Positions 31,507 through 40,667 of a stretch of DNA of 64,000 nt are shown here, in pieces; the stretch's first letter is position 1; each line of letters opens with the position of its first letter. Both the position numbers and the translations under genes were made by a program. Under the pieces are notes generated by a model that was not told the DNA's origin, ran no database searches, and was given only the letters and a program-made list of their open reading frames with translations. This DNA is from Agrococcus jejuensis (GTDB taxonomy: Bacteria > Actinomycetota > Actinomycetes > Actinomycetales > Microbacteriaceae), in NCBI RefSeq assembly GCF_007679035.1, contig NZ_VEFR01000001.1, positions 372,001-436,000 on the forward strand. Direction: 5' to 3'.

Positions 31507-33332
31507 TGCGCCGCCTCGCTGCTGCGCCGCTCGTCGTGGGCGCGCTCGTCGCAGCCCTCGTGGGGACGCTCGTCATGCCGAGCCCGAGCAGCGAGGCGTT
31601 CTGGAGCGCGCGCACCACGGGCGGCTCGAGCGCGGCGCAGGCGACGACGGTGCAGCGGGTCGGCACTCCCACGGCCACGGTCGCGACGCAGAACGACGTC
31701 ACGGTCTCGTGGTCCGCGACGACCCTCTCCGACGGCACCGCCGTGAGCGGCTACACGGTCGCGCGTACCGACGGGAGCGGCACGACGGTGGCCGCGACCG
31801 GGAGCTGCGGCGGCACCGTGGTCGCGACCTCGTGCACCGAGGCCGACGTGCCGGACGGTCGATGGACCTACACGGTGGTCGCGCGCTTCGCCGCGAGCTG
31901 GGTCGGGCCAGCGAGCGCAGCGAGTGCGACCGTCGTCGCCGACACCGTCGCTCCGACGAACGCGTTCACCGTCTCGGTGACGACGGGACGCGCCTCGCTG
32001 CAGGGCACCACCCTCTGGTATCGGGGAGCCGGCAACGGCGAGCTGCGCATCGTCAACGCGGTGTCGGACGCGCTGTCGGGACCGGGGAGCAGCTCGACGG
32101 GCGCCCTCGCCGGCACGGCGACCGGCTGGTCGCACATCCCGACGAACGTCTCGGCGCCCGCCGGCGGCCCCTTCGCGTCGGCGCCGTTCACCTGGGAGCC
32201 GGGCACCTCGACGGCACCGACGACCGACATCGTCGGCTTCGACGTCGCAGGCAACCAGGTCGCCACCAGGATCCAGCTGCGCGACGACAGCACGCCCCCG
32301 AGCGGTGGCGCCATCGGATATCCGGCCGGCACGGTGCGACCGTCCTCGCCCGGATCGTCCGCATCGGTGCCGGTGAACGCCGCGAGCGTCGCAGACGCCG
32401 GAGGCTCCGGCGTCGTCGACCGCGTGTTCCAGCGTCGCACGGCGACGCTCACGGGCGACACGTGCGGCGCCTTCGGCGGGTGGTCCCAGATCGCGTCCAC
32501 CGCCGTCACCTTCGACGTCGCGTTCAACGACACGGTCGGCACGGGCACGTGCGTGCAGTACCGACACCTGGTCGAGGACGCCGTCGGCAACGTGCGCGAG
32601 GCCGCGAGCAGCAACGTGGTGAAGGTCAAGCCCACGTCGCAGAGCGTCGTGGCGGGCACCGCGAACCTCGTCGACTCGTTCCGCTTCGACTCGTCGAACC
32701 TGCTCGCGAACTCCGCGAGCGGCGCGAGCGGCCGCCCGGGCACGACGACGTCGTCGTCCACGCGTCCCAGCGCGAGCAGCGACGTGCCGTTCGTCGCCGA
32801 GCCCGGCACCTCCGCCTTCTTCGACGGCACCGATGACTTCGTCCGCACCCAGCGCACCATCCAGGACTCGTTCACGATCGAGCTCTGGTTCCGCTCCGAC
32901 AACGGCGGCAAGGGAATCGGGTCGCAGTGGTACAACGGGGCCGGCCTCGTCGATGCCGAGGTGGGCGGCGTCGCCAACGACTTCGGCATCGCGCTCATGG
33001 CGGACGGCCGCGTGCTGGCGGGGGTGGGCAACCACAACGGCACCGACCGCACCATCGCCTCGCAGGCGGGGCTGGCGAACAACGTCTGGCACCACGTCGT
33101 GATGACCCGCAACCAGACGAACGGGGTGGTCGAGCTCTGGATCGACGGGGTCTCGGTCGGAACGGTCACCGCGGGCACGCAGTCGCTGACCGCGTCGGCG
33201 AGCATCGACCTCGGTCGTCTGCAGACGAACGTGGCGGGGCAGTACTACCGCGGGAACCTCGACGAGGTCGCGATGTACAGCCGCGTGCTCTCCGCCTCCG
33301 AGATCCAGACGCACTTCGCCAACGCGCGCTAG
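31506..33332 (+). CDS. Large secreted protein with Fn3-like and LamG-like domains
   Basis: A 608-residue exported protein. The signal segment (LAAAPLVVGALVAALVGTLV) is followed by SEAFWSARTTGG, a looser form of the motif in its neighbours. Residues about 50-145 look like a fibronectin type III domain (TPTATVATQNDVTVSWSATT, GYTVARTDGSG). A middle beta-rich region (about 150-410) follows, then a LamG/concanavalin A-like domain near 425-605 (FFDGTDDFVRTQ, FTIELWFRSDNGG, VWHHVVMTRNQ, LDEVAMYSRVLSASEI). Such domains bind carbohydrates or proteins. No LPxTG sorting signal is visible. It is last in the operon and translation-coupled to the gene before it. Presumably a surface adhesin. Confidence 0.8.
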   Translation: MRRLAAAPLVVGALVAALVGTLVMPSPSSEAFWSARTTGGSSAAQATTVQRVGTPTATVATQNDVTVSWSATTLSDGTAVSGYTVARTDGSGTTVAATGSCGGTVVATSCTEADVPDGRWTYTVVARFAASWVGPASAASATVVADTVAPTNAFTVSVTTGRASLQGTTLWYRGAGNGELRIVNAVSDALSGPGSSSTGALAGTATGWSHIPTNVSAPAGGPFASAPFTWEPGTSTAPTTDIVGFDVAGNQVATRIQLRDDSTPPSGGAIGYPAGTVRPSSPGSSASVPVNAASVADAGGSGVVDRVFQRRTATLTGDTCGAFGGWSQIASTAVTFDVAFNDTVGTGTCVQYRHLVEDAVGNVREAASSNVVKVKPTSQSVVAGTANLVDSFRFDSSNLLANSASGASGRPGTTTSSSTRPSASSDVPFVAEPGTSAFFDGTDDFVRTQRTIQDSFTIELWFRSDNGGKGIGSQWYNGAGLVDAEVGGVANDFGIALMADGRVLAGVGNHNGTDRTIASQAGLANNVWHHVVMTRNQTNGVVELWIDGVSVGTVTAGTQSLTASASIDLGRLQTNVAGQYYRGNLDEVAMYSRVLSASEIQTHFANAR

Positions 33333-33375
33333 GCGGGCCGCTGGCACGCGGCTGCACGATCCGGTGGGGATGCGG

Positions 33376-33381
33376 TAGCCT
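33376..33381 (+). promoter_or_regulatory. Possible -10 box TAGCCT for rpsA
   Basis: TAGCCT (in tgcggtagcctgg) lies in the gap before rpsA; transcription from about 33388 would give a leader near 100 bases. No clear -35 is seen. Confidence 0.45.
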
Positions 33382-33488
33382 GGACCGTCGCCATTGGCGG
33401 CACTCTCTTCCGCATGCTCGCGGAGCGATCCATCCAGGAACGACTTCACGGGCCCGACTCTGTCCGAACCGAAGGCAACCAACACCAC

Positions 33489-34946
33489 ATGACCACTGCA
33501 ACGACCAAGGCCCCGAAGCAGGTCGCCGTGAACGACATCGGCAGCGCCGACGACTTCATGGCCGCCGTCGAGAAGACCCTGAAGTTCTTCAACGATGGCG
33601 ACCTGATCGAGGGCACCGTCGTCAAGATCGACCGCGATGAGGTCCTTCTCGACGTGGGCTACAAGACCGAGGGCGTCATCCCCTCGCGCGAGCTCTCCAT
33701 CAAGCACGACGTCGACCCCACCGAGGTCGTCGAGGTCGGCGACGCCGTCGAGGCGCTCGTCCTCCAGAAGGAGGACAAGGAGGGTCGTCTGATCCTCTCC
33801 AAGAAGCGTGCCCAGTACGAGCGTGCATGGGGCGACGTCGAGAAGATCAAGGAGACCGACGGCGTCGTGACCGGCTCGGTCATCGAGGTCGTCAAGGGCG
33901 GCCTCATCGTCGACATCGGCCTCCGCGGCTTCCTCCCGGCATCGCTCATCGAGCTGCGCCGCGTCCGCGACCTCACGCCGTACCTCGGCCAGGAGATCGA
34001 GGCGAAGATCCTCGAGCTCGACAAGAACCGCAACAACGTGGTGCTCTCGCGCCGTGCGCTGCTCGAGCAGACGCAGTCGGAGTCGCGCAGCCAGTTCCTC
34101 GACGGGCTCCAGAAGGGCCAGATCCGCAAGGGCGTCGTCTCGTCGATCGTCAACTTCGGCGCATTCGTCGACCTCGGCGGCGTCGACGGCCTCGTGCACG
34201 TCTCGGAGCTCTCGTGGAAGCACATCGAGCACGCCTCCGAGGTCGTCGAGGTCGGCCAGGAGGTCACGGTCGAGGTCCTCACCGTCGAGCGCGACCGCGA
34301 GCGCGTCTCGCTGTCGCTCAAGGCGACGCAGGAGGACCCGTGGCAGGTCTTCGCCCGCACCCACGCGATCGGTCAGCTCGCACCGGGCAAGGTCACGAAG
34401 CTCGTCACGTTCGGTGCGTTCGTGCGCGTCGCAGACGGCATCGAGGGTCTCGTGCACATCTCGGAGCTCTCCGAGAAGCACGTCGAGACCGCCGACCAGG
34501 TCGTGTCGGTCAACGACGAGGTCTTCGTCAAGATCATCGACATCGACCTCGAGCGTCGTCGCATCTCGCTGTCGCTCAAGCAGGCGAACTTCGACGTCGA
34601 CCCCGAGGCCACGGAGTTCGACCCCGCGCTCTACGGCATGCTCGCCGAGTACGACGAGCAGGGCAACTACAAGTTCCCCGAGGGCTTCGACGCCGAGACC
34701 AACGAGTGGCGCGAGGGCTTCGACGCCCAGCGCGAGGCATGGGAGGCCGAGTACGCGGCTGCCCAGGCTCGCTGGGAGTCGCACAAGGAGCAGGTCAAGA
34801 ACGCTCGCGAGGTCGAGGCCGCAGACGTCGCCGCTGGCGCGTCGACGGGCTCGAGCTACTCGTCCGAGTCGAACGGCGGCGGCACGCTGGCCGACGACGA
34901 GGCGCTCGCAGCGCTCCGCGAGAAGCTCACGGGTCGCACCGACTGA
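33489..34946 (+). CDS. rpsA: 30S ribosomal protein S1
   Basis: S1 binds mRNA on the small ribosomal subunit. The 485 residues contain four S1 domains, starting near 38 (GDLIEGTVVKIDRDEVLLDVG), 125 (GVVTGSVIEVVKGGLIVDIG), 212 (GQIRKGVVSSIVNFGAFVDLGG) and 298 (PGKVTKLVTFGAFVRVADG), followed by an acidic, Ser/Gly-rich tail; four domains is the actinobacterial norm. ATG 33489 has only a distant GAAGG (about 14 bases upstream) and a long leader, compatible with autoregulated translation as known for other rpsA genes. Downstream of polA as in M. tuberculosis, though separated here by accessory genes. A strong terminator follows. Confidence 0.97.
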   Translation: MTTATTKAPKQVAVNDIGSADDFMAAVEKTLKFFNDGDLIEGTVVKIDRDEVLLDVGYKTEGVIPSRELSIKHDVDPTEVVEVGDAVEALVLQKEDKEGRLILSKKRAQYERAWGDVEKIKETDGVVTGSVIEVVKGGLIVDIGLRGFLPASLIELRRVRDLTPYLGQEIEAKILELDKNRNNVVLSRRALLEQTQSESRSQFLDGLQKGQIRKGVVSSIVNFGAFVDLGGVDGLVHVSELSWKHIEHASEVVEVGQEVTVEVLTVERDRERVSLSLKATQEDPWQVFARTHAIGQLAPGKVTKLVTFGAFVRVADGIEGLVHISELSEKHVETADQVVSVNDEVFVKIIDIDLERRRISLSLKQANFDVDPEATEFDPALYGMLAEYDEQGNYKFPEGFDAETNEWREGFDAQREAWEAEYAAAQARWESHKEQVKNAREVEAADVAAGASTGSSYSSESNGGGTLADDEALAALREKLTGRTD

Positions 34947-34966
34947 CGCTTCTCCGCCCAACGTTC

Positions 34967-34998
34967 GAGGGCCGCATCCCCACGGGGATGCGGCCCTC
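34967..34998. terminator. Terminator between rpsA and the DUF4126 gene
   Basis: A 14-base perfect stem (gagggccgcatccc / gggatgcggccctc) with loop cacg lies 20 bases after rpsA and 21 bases from the end of the convergent DUF4126 gene; it can serve both. Confidence 0.78.
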
Positions 34999-35019
34999 GT
35001 CGCATGCGCGGACGGCGCG

Positions 35020-35640
35020 CTAGGCGGTCGACGGAGCCGGTGGCTCCTGCAGCGGCACGCCGGAGCCGCGCCGGCCTCGGCGCACGATCGCGATCGCGAT
35101 CGCGACGAGCACGACGATGCCGACGACGACGAGCACGGGCATCACGATCGCCAGCACGGTCATGCCCACGGCGCCGACGTCCTCGAACGTGGAGATGACG
35201 GGTGCGGCGGTGCCGCCGGTCGCGACGTTCGCGATCGGACGCACGGCCATCTTCGTGCCGTGGACCGCGAGCGCGATGACGGCGCCGACCACGATCGGCA
35301 CCCACTGGTTCGAGGCGAAGAACTCGGCGGGGTCGGTGACGGCGAGGGTCGATGCGGTCGACGACGAGCCGAACACGAGGCCGCCGGCCGTGGGTCGCAC
35401 GATCGTCTGCAGCACGTCGTTGACGGTGTCGACGGCGGGGATCTTGTCTGCGACGATCTCGACGACGAGCAGCACGGCGACGATGCCGAGCACCCACTCG
35501 TTCGACAGCCACTGCCATCCGGCGGGCAGCTGCATGAGGCCGGGCAGGAATCGATTCGCCACGCCGATCGCCAGCAGCGGGATGTAGGCGTTCATGCCGG
35601 CTGCCGCGGCCAGTCCGGAGCCGGTGAGGAGCTCGAGCAT
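35020..35640 (-). CDS. DUF4126 family membrane protein
   Basis: A 206-residue membrane protein with the DUF4126 pattern: an N-terminal GSGLAAAAGMNAYIPLLAIGVANRF-like segment, then DKIPAVDTVNDVLQTIVRPTAGGLVFG, and several hydrophobic helices (about 5-30, 48-66, 78-95, 112-130, 150-185). The tail is basic then proline-rich and cytoplasmic. Function unknown in the family. ATG 35640 is preceded by GGGAGG. It is divergent from coaE (82 bases apart) and convergent with rpsA. Confidence 0.85.
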   Translation of the reverse strand: MLELLTGSGLAAAAGMNAYIPLLAIGVANRFLPGLMQLPAGWQWLSNEWVLGIVAVLLVVEIVADKIPAVDTVNDVLQTIVRPTAGGLVFGSSSTASTLAVTDPAEFFASNQWVPIVVGAVIALAVHGTKMAVRPIANVATGGTAAPVISTFEDVGAVGMTVLAIVMPVLVVVGIVVLVAIAIAIVRRGRRGSGVPLQEPPAPSTA

Positions 35641-35722
35641 GGCAGGCCTCCCATCGGGGGTGCGTCCCCCTCGATCGCGATGCTAGCCCCGCGTCGTCCT
35701 CGAGACCTGGGATGATGGGTCG

Positions 35723-36325
35723 ATGCGACTCATCGGCCTCACCGGCGGCATCGCCGCGGGCAAGTCCACCGTCGCCGCTCGGCTGGCCGAGCACGGCGCC
35801 ATCGTCATCGACGCGGATCGCGTGGCACGCGAGGTCGTCGAGCCGGGGGAGCCGGCGCTCGCGAGCATCGCGTCGCGATTCGGCGACCACGTCGTCGTCG
35901 ACGGAGCGCTCGACCGGCCGGCGCTCGGCGCCATCGTCTTCGCGGATCCCGAGGCGCGCCGCGACCTCGAGCGCATCACGCATCCGGCGATCCAGGCGCG
36001 CGTCGCCGAGCGCATCGCCGCGCACGCCGACGATCCGGGCGCCGTCGTGGTCTACGACGTGCCGCTGCTCGTCGAGGCGCGCGTGCCGCACGCGTTCGAC
36101 GCGATCGTCGTCGCGCACGCACCCGCCGAGCAGCGCATCGCGCGCCTCGTCGAGCTGCGCGGCATCGCGCAGGAGGAGGCCGAGCGACGCGTGCGCTCGC
36201 AGGCGACCGACGACGAGCGGCTCGCGGTCGCCGACGTCGTCGTCGACACGTCGGGCACGATGGACGAGACGGTCGCGCAGGTCGACGCGCTGTGGCGGGC
36301 GATCGAGGAGGGGACGGCATGGTGA
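35723..36325 (+). CDS. coaE: Dephospho-CoA kinase
   Basis: Final step of coenzyme A synthesis: phosphorylates dephospho-CoA. The 200 residues match the single-domain form (mycobacterial CoaE has an extra C-terminal domain, absent here). The P-loop GGIAAGKST is at 9-17, DADRVAREVV follows, then FADPEARRDLERITHP and VVYDVPLLVE. The start ATG 35723 has no obvious ribosome-binding site (gggatgatgggtcg precedes it). It overlaps the hydrolase gene by 7 bases. The rpsA-coaE-uvrB order is conserved in actinobacteria. Confidence 0.97.
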   Translation: MRLIGLTGGIAAGKSTVAARLAEHGAIVIDADRVAREVVEPGEPALASIASRFGDHVVVDGALDRPALGAIVFADPEARRDLERITHPAIQARVAERIAAHADDPGAVVVYDVPLLVEARVPHAFDAIVVAHAPAEQRIARLVELRGIAQEEAERRVRSQATDDERLAVADVVVDTSGTMDETVAQVDALWRAIEEGTAW

Positions 36326-37791
36326 AGGAGTCCGACGCGTCGATCGCTGCGAGGGCGGCGCTCGACTACCTCGTGAGCTGGATCGAGTACCGCGTCTGGC
36401 GCACGCGCGTGCCCGGTGCGCAGGTCGCGATCTGGTTCGGCGGCGGGCTGCGGATGTCGAAGGCGTTCGGCGTCGCCGACGTCACGACGGGGGAGCGCCT
36501 CACGGCGACCCACCAGTTCCGCGTCGCGAGCCACTCCAAGATGCTCGCGGCGACGGTCGTGCTGCAGCTCGTCGAGCAGGGTCGCCTGCGCCTCGACGAC
36601 CTCGCGAGCGCGCACGTGCCCCAGCTGCTCGGCACGGGCGCCGAGCACGTCACGATCCGCGAGCTGCTGAGCCACGGCTCCGGCATCACGCGCGACTCGG
36701 CCGACACGACGTTCTGGTCGCTGCAGAAGCCGTTCCCCGACGCGCTCGAGCTCGACGCGATCCTCGCCGAGCCGCTCGACGTCCTGCCGTCGGCGACCAG
36801 CTTCAAGTACTCGAACGTCGGCTTCGGCATCCTCGGGCTCGTCGTCGAGGCCGTCACGGGCGGCCGGTACGAGGATGCGGTGCGCGAGGGCGTCGTGAAG
36901 CCGCTGGGCCTCACCCGCACGGTGCCCGACGTCGACGTGCGCAAGAGCGCGAAGCACGTGTCGTCGCACTCGGGCCTCCACACGAGCATGACGCGAGCGG
37001 TGCTCGAGAGCCCCTCCTCGGGCTCGCTCGCGGCGGCGACGGGCGTGACGTCGACCGCCGCGGAGCTCGTGCGGTTCGCCGCCGCGCACTTCCTCGGGTC
37101 GGGCGAGCTGCTCGACGACCGCTCGAAGCGATGGATGGGCCAGCAGCAGTGGTCCACGGTCGATCGCGACGGCGTGCCCGCCGGCTACGGCCTCGGCATG
37201 CAGCTGCGCCAGGTCGCCGGCCGCACGTGGCTCGGCCACGGTGGCGGCTGGCCGGGCCAGATCACGCGCACGCTCTTCGAGCCGCGGCTCGGCATCGCCG
37301 TGAGCGTGCTGACGAACGCGATCGACGGCCCTGCCGCCGAGCTCGCGGAGGGCATCGTCGAGATCCTCATGGCGACGCAGCGGCGCGAGGCCGACGACCT
37401 GGCGATGCCGTCCGGCCACGACGTGCCCGAGCACGGCTCGGCGTCCATGGAGCCCGTGCGCGGCGCGCGCCGCGTCGACCTCATGCGCTTCACGGGACGC
37501 TTCCAGAGCCCGTGGCAGCTCGTCGACGTCGTGCGGCTCGGCGACGCGCTCTACGCGATCCCGCCGGGTGCCGCGCGTCCGATGGCGGAGGCGCAGCGCC
37601 TCACGGTGCTCGACGAGTCGACGCTGCGCGCGGACGACGCCGGCGGCTACGGCACGGTGGGCGAGCCCATCCGCTACGAGTTCGGCCCGCGCGGCTCGGT
37701 GCAGCGCATCACGGGCGGCTGGCGGCTCGAGCCCGCCCGATCGCTGGAGGCGTACCGCCAGGATGCAGGCTCTGTCGGAGGTCGCTCCTAG
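36319..37791 (+). CDS. Serine hydrolase, class C beta-lactamase fold
   Basis: A 490-residue protein of the PF00144 family (esterases, DD-peptidases, AmpC-like). Catalytic motifs are intact: S71-xx-K74 in RVASHSKM, Y164-S-N166 in FKYSNVGFG, and H307-G-G in [12 protein letters not shown]-terminal domain of about 120 residues ([19 protein letters not shown]) resembles the extra beta domain of such hydrolases. No signal peptide is visible, so it appears cytosolic, unlike a resistance beta-lactamase. ATG 36319 follows GAGGAGGGG and overlaps the coaE end; GTG 36322 is possible. Substrate unknown. Confidence 0.88.
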   Translation: MVKESDASIAARAALDYLVSWIEYRVWRTRVPGAQVAIWFGGGLRMSKAFGVADVTTGERLTATHQFRVASHSKMLAATVVLQLVEQGRLRLDDLASAHVPQLLGTGAEHVTIRELLSHGSGITRDSADTTFWSLQKPFPDALELDAILAEPLDVLPSATSFKYSNVGFGILGLVVEAVTGGRYEDAVREGVVKPLGLTRTVPDVDVRKSAKHVSSHSGLHTSMTRAVLESPSSGSLAAATGVTSTAAELVRFAAAHFLGSGELLDDRSKRWMGQQQWSTVDRDGVPAGYGLGMQLRQVAGRTWLGHGGGWPGQITRTLFEPRLGIAVSVLTNAIDGPAAELAEGIVEILMATQRREADDLAMPSGHDVPEHGSASMEPVRGARRVDLMRFTGRFQSPWQLVDVVRLGDALYAIPPGAARPMAEAQRLTVLDESTLRADDAGGYGTVGEPIRYEFGPRGSVQRITGGWRLEPARSLEAYRQDAGSVGGRS

Positions 37792-37794
37792 GCT
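37789..37794 (+). promoter_or_regulatory. Leaderless -10 box TAGGCT for uvrB
   Basis: TAGGCT is followed by 7 bases and the ATG of uvrB. It overlaps the stop of the preceding gene (TAG 37789-37791). No LexA-type operator is apparent here. Confidence 0.55.
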
Positions 37795-37801
37795 CGAGAG
37801 C

Positions 37802-39853
37802 ATGGAACCGACGCGCGCCGTGCGGCCCTTCAAGGTCGAGTCCGAGTACCAGCCCTCCGGCGACCAGCCGAAGGCGATCGCCGAGCTCGCGGCTGCCGTG
37901 AACCGTGGCGAGACCGACATCGTGCTGCTCGGCGCGACCGGCACGGGCAAGTCGGCGACGACCGCGTGGCTCGTCGAGGAGGTGCAGCGGCCGACGCTCG
38001 TGCTCGCGCACAACAAGACGCTCGCCGCGCAGCTCGCGAACGAGTTCCGCGAGCTGCTGCCGAACAACGCCGTCGAGTACTTCGTCTCGTACTACGACTA
38101 CTACCAGCCCGAGGCGTACGTGCCGCAGACGGACACCTTCATCGAGAAGGACTCGTCGCTGAACGCCGAGGTCGAGCGCCTGCGCCACTCGGCCACGAAC
38201 GCGCTGCTGTCGCGCCGCGACGTCATCGTCGTCTCGACCGTGTCGTGCATCTACGGCCTCGGCTCGCCCGCCGAGTACCTCGAGGCCATGATCGCGCTGC
38301 AGGTCGGCATGCGCATCGACCGGCAGGAGCTGCTGCGCCGCTTCGTGAGCATGCAGTACCAGCGCAACGACGTGGCCTTCCAGCGCGGCACCTTCCGCGT
38401 GCGCGGCGACACCATCGAGATCATCCCCATGTACGAGGAGCATGCGATCCGCATCGAGCTCTTCGGCGACGAGATCGAGTCGATCTCGACCCTGCACCCG
38501 CTCACGGGCGAGGTCATCCAGCGGCTCGACGCCGTGTCGGTCTTCCCCGGCAGCCACTACGTGTCGGGCACCGACCGCATGCACCGCGCGATGGAGCGCA
38601 TCCGCCTCGAGCTCGACGAGCGCCTCGCCGACCTCGAGCGCCAGGGCAGGCTGCTCGAGGCGCAGCGCCTGCGCATGCGCACGACGTTCGACCTCGAGAT
38701 GATGGAGCAGATCGGATTCTGCTCGGGCATCGAGAACTACTCGCGCCACATCGACGGCCGCGAGCCAGGCGAGGCGCCCGACTGCCTGCTCGACTACTTC
38801 CCCGACGACTTCCTCGTCGTCATCGACGAGAGCCACGTGACCGTGCCGCAGATCGGCGCGATGTACGAGGGCGACGCGAGCCGCAAGCGCACGCTCGTCG
38901 AGCACGGCTTCCGCCTGCCGTCCGCGCTCGACAACCGGCCGCTGAAGTTCGACGAGTTCCTCGACCGCGTCGGCCAGACCGTGTACCTGTCCGCGACGCC
39001 CGCCCGCTACGAGCGCGAGCGCGCCGACACGATCGTCGAGCAGATCATCCGCCCCACGGGCCTCGTCGACCCCAAGCTGGTCGTCAAGCCCGTCGAGGGG
39101 CAGATCGACGACCTGCTCGAGGAGATCCGCGTGCGTGCCGAGCGCGACGAGCGCGTGCTCGTCACGACGCTCACGAAGCGCATGGCCGAGGAGCTCACCG
39201 AGTACCTCACCGACGCGGGCGTGCGGGTGCGCTACCTGCACTCCGACGTCGACACGCTTCGCCGCGTCGAGCTGCTCACGCAGCTGCGCGCCGGCGTCTT
39301 CGACGTGCTCGTCGGCATCAACCTGCTGCGCGAGGGCCTCGACCTGCCCGAGGTGTCGCTCGTCGCGATCCTCGACGCCGACAAGGAGGGCTTCCTGCGC
39401 TCGTCGACGTCGCTCATCCAGACGATCGGTCGCGCCGCGCGCAACGTCTCGGGCGAGGTGCACATGTACGCCTCGAAGATCACCGACTCGATGGCGCTGG
39501 CGATGGAGGAGACGGAGCGCCGTCGCGAGATCCAGCAGGCGTACAACGTCGAGCACGGCATCGACCCGCAGCCGCTGCGCAAGAAGATCGGCGACATCAC
39601 GGCCATGCTCGCGCGCGAGGAGGCCGACACCGCCGAGCTGCTCTCGGGCGCGAAGCGCGGTGCGCCGACGCCGCGGCTCGCGAACGACCGGTCCAGCCTC
39701 GACGGCCCGGCGCAGCTGGAGCAGATCATCGCCGACCTGTCGGCGCAGATGTCGGAGGCGGCGGGCGAGCTGAAGTTCGAGCTCGCCGCGCGCATCCGCG
39801 ACGAGCTGCACGACCTGAAGCGCGACCTGCGGCAGCTGCGCGAGGCGGGCTGA
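37802..39853 (+). CDS. uvrB: Excinuclease ABC subunit B
   Basis: Damage-verification helicase of nucleotide excision repair, loaded by UvrA and cut partner for UvrC. The 683 residues are full length: Walker A GATGTGKS (44-51), beta-hairpin region [17 protein letters not shown], the Walker B segment [20 protein letters not shown], helicase motifs V and VI ([26 protein letters not shown]) and a C-terminal UVR domain ([21 protein letters not shown] region) for UvrC contact. The start ATG follows a TAGGCT box at 7 bases. Its stop lies inside a hairpin shared with gntR. Confidence 0.98.
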   Translation: MEPTRAVRPFKVESEYQPSGDQPKAIAELAAAVNRGETDIVLLGATGTGKSATTAWLVEEVQRPTLVLAHNKTLAAQLANEFRELLPNNAVEYFVSYYDYYQPEAYVPQTDTFIEKDSSLNAEVERLRHSATNALLSRRDVIVVSTVSCIYGLGSPAEYLEAMIALQVGMRIDRQELLRRFVSMQYQRNDVAFQRGTFRVRGDTIEIIPMYEEHAIRIELFGDEIESISTLHPLTGEVIQRLDAVSVFPGSHYVSGTDRMHRAMERIRLELDERLADLERQGRLLEAQRLRMRTTFDLEMMEQIGFCSGIENYSRHIDGREPGEAPDCLLDYFPDDFLVVIDESHVTVPQIGAMYEGDASRKRTLVEHGFRLPSALDNRPLKFDEFLDRVGQTVYLSATPARYERERADTIVEQIIRPTGLVDPKLVVKPVEGQIDDLLEEIRVRAERDERVLVTTLTKRMAEELTEYLTDAGVRVRYLHSDVDTLRRVELLTQLRAGVFDVLVGINLLREGLDLPEVSLVAILDADKEGFLRSSTSLIQTIGRAARNVSGEVHMYASKITDSMALAMEETERRREIQQAYNVEHGIDPQPLRKKIGDITAMLAREEADTAELLSGAKRGAPTPRLANDRSSLDGPAQLEQIIADLSAQMSEAAGELKFELAARIRDELHDLKRDLRQLREAG

Positions 39854-39878
39854 TCCGCGGCCGCTGCGCGGATCAGCC
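39848..39878. terminator. Bidirectional terminator containing both the uvrB and gntR stops
   Basis: A 12-base perfect stem (ggctgatccgcg / cgcggatcagcc) with a 7-base loop. The uvrB TGA (39851-39853) is in the left arm and the stop of the convergent regulator (39873-39875, - strand) in the right arm. Confidence 0.7.
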
Positions 39879-40508
39879 GCGACCGAGTCGCGCGTAGGCC
39901 CCGAGCACGCGGCGCTCGGACTCCGTCAGGTAGTCCTCGAGCTCGTCGGCGGCGGCCTGCGGGCCACGGTCGACGAGCGCGTCGAGCACGGCGCGATTGC
40001 GGGTCACGAACGGGCGATGCAGCGACTCGAAGTCGGCGATCGCGAGGAACGCGAGGCGCAGCTCGGCGAGCAGCTGCTCGTGCGTGCGCTCGAGCCGCGG
40101 GCTGTCGGACAGCGCGACGAGCGCGCGATGGAAGCCCATGTTCGCGGCGGCGACCACGGGCCAGTCGCCGGCCTCGACGCCGGCCTCGGCCCGCTCGAGC
40201 TCCTCGCGCATCACGGCGACGCTCGGGTGCAGGGCCGACGCGTCGCGCAGGATGCCGCACTCGATCTGCCTGCGTGCACGGTAGATGTCGACGACGTCGG
40301 CGGTCGTGGGGGAGGCGACCGAGACGCCGCGATTCGGCACGTGCTCGACGAGCCCGTGCTGCGCGAGCACCCGGAACGCCTCGCGCAGCGTGTTGCGCGA
40401 GACGTCGAGCCGAGCAGCGAGGCTCGTCTCCGAGAGCCGCTCGCCGGGCGCGAACTCGCCCGCGATGATGCGCGCGCGCAGGGCGTCGGCGAGGGTCGTG
40501 TCGCTCAT
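39873..40508 (-). CDS. GntR-family regulator with FCD effector domain
   Basis: A 211-residue transcription factor. The N-terminal winged helix (about 5-70) shows ADALRARIIAGEFAPGERLSE and RLDVSRNTLREAFRVLAQHGLVEHVPNRGV, typical of GntR. The C-terminal FCD domain (about 77-205) has the metal/effector pattern ARRQIECGILRDA, NMGFHRALVALSDSPRL and HRPFVTRNRAVLDAL. It is divergent from the 5-oxoproline operon, whose promoter region holds a palindrome of the FCD-regulator type, so it probably controls that operon (B. subtilis uses the IclR-type KipR at this position). The start is leaderless (TAGCAT box). Confidence 0.92.
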   Translation of the reverse strand: MSDTTLADALRARIIAGEFAPGERLSETSLAARLDVSRNTLREAFRVLAQHGLVEHVPNRGVSVASPTTADVVDIYRARRQIECGILRDASALHPSVAVMREELERAEAGVEAGDWPVVAAANMGFHRALVALSDSPRLERTHEQLLAELRLAFLAIADFESLHRPFVTRNRAVLDALVDRGPQAAADELEDYLTESERRVLGAYARLGRG

Positions 40509-40514
40509 GCCCCG

Positions 40515-40520
40515 ATGCTA
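40515..40520 (-). promoter_or_regulatory. Leaderless -10 box TAGCAT for the GntR regulator
   Basis: On the - strand TAGCAT is followed by 6 bases (cggggc) and the ATG of the regulator. Confidence 0.5.
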
Positions 40521-40580
40521 CGCGCGGCTTCCTCGGATCGTCGGAGCATCTGCAACAGGATCGAAACATGATCGACCCAC

Positions 40581-40593
40581 ATTGTTGAACAAT
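40581..40593. promoter_or_regulatory. Operator candidate ATTGTT-G-AACAAT
   Basis: A perfect 13-base inverted repeat with a single central base in the divergent gap, ending 2 bases before the -35 of the transporter operon. FCD-type GntR proteins commonly bind short AT-rich palindromes of this kind, so it is the likely site of the neighbouring regulator. Confidence 0.6.
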
Positions 40594-40595
40594 CA

Positions 40596-40624
40596 TTGCG
40601 ATGCTGTCCTACGAACCGTAGGCT
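40596..40624 (+). promoter_or_regulatory. Promoter of the 5-oxoproline operon
   Basis: TTGCGA (40596-40601), 17 bases, TAGGCT (40619-40624). It directly follows the palindrome at 40581-40593. Transcription from about 40631 leaves a leader of about 40-50 bases. Confidence 0.6.
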
Positions 40625-40667
40625 CTGCCCAGCGACGCACCCGCATCGCCAGAGCCCACCGACGACG

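Noticed and set aside
29506..33332. Prophage or integrative element
   Set aside because: No integrase, phage structural gene, tRNA attachment site or flanking direct repeats; base composition is close to the neighbours apart from the promoter pocket.
33389..33412. ccattggcggcactctc before rpsA as a further repeat unit
   Set aside because: Only ATTGGC matches; the CCA and the N5-TGCG part do not, and no partner unit or hairpin is at 21 or 30 bases.
36319..37791. Antibiotic-resistance beta-lactamase
   Set aside because: It has the SxxK, YxN and HGG motifs of the whole serine hydrolase family but no signal peptide; an esterase/peptidase-like housekeeping role is as likely.
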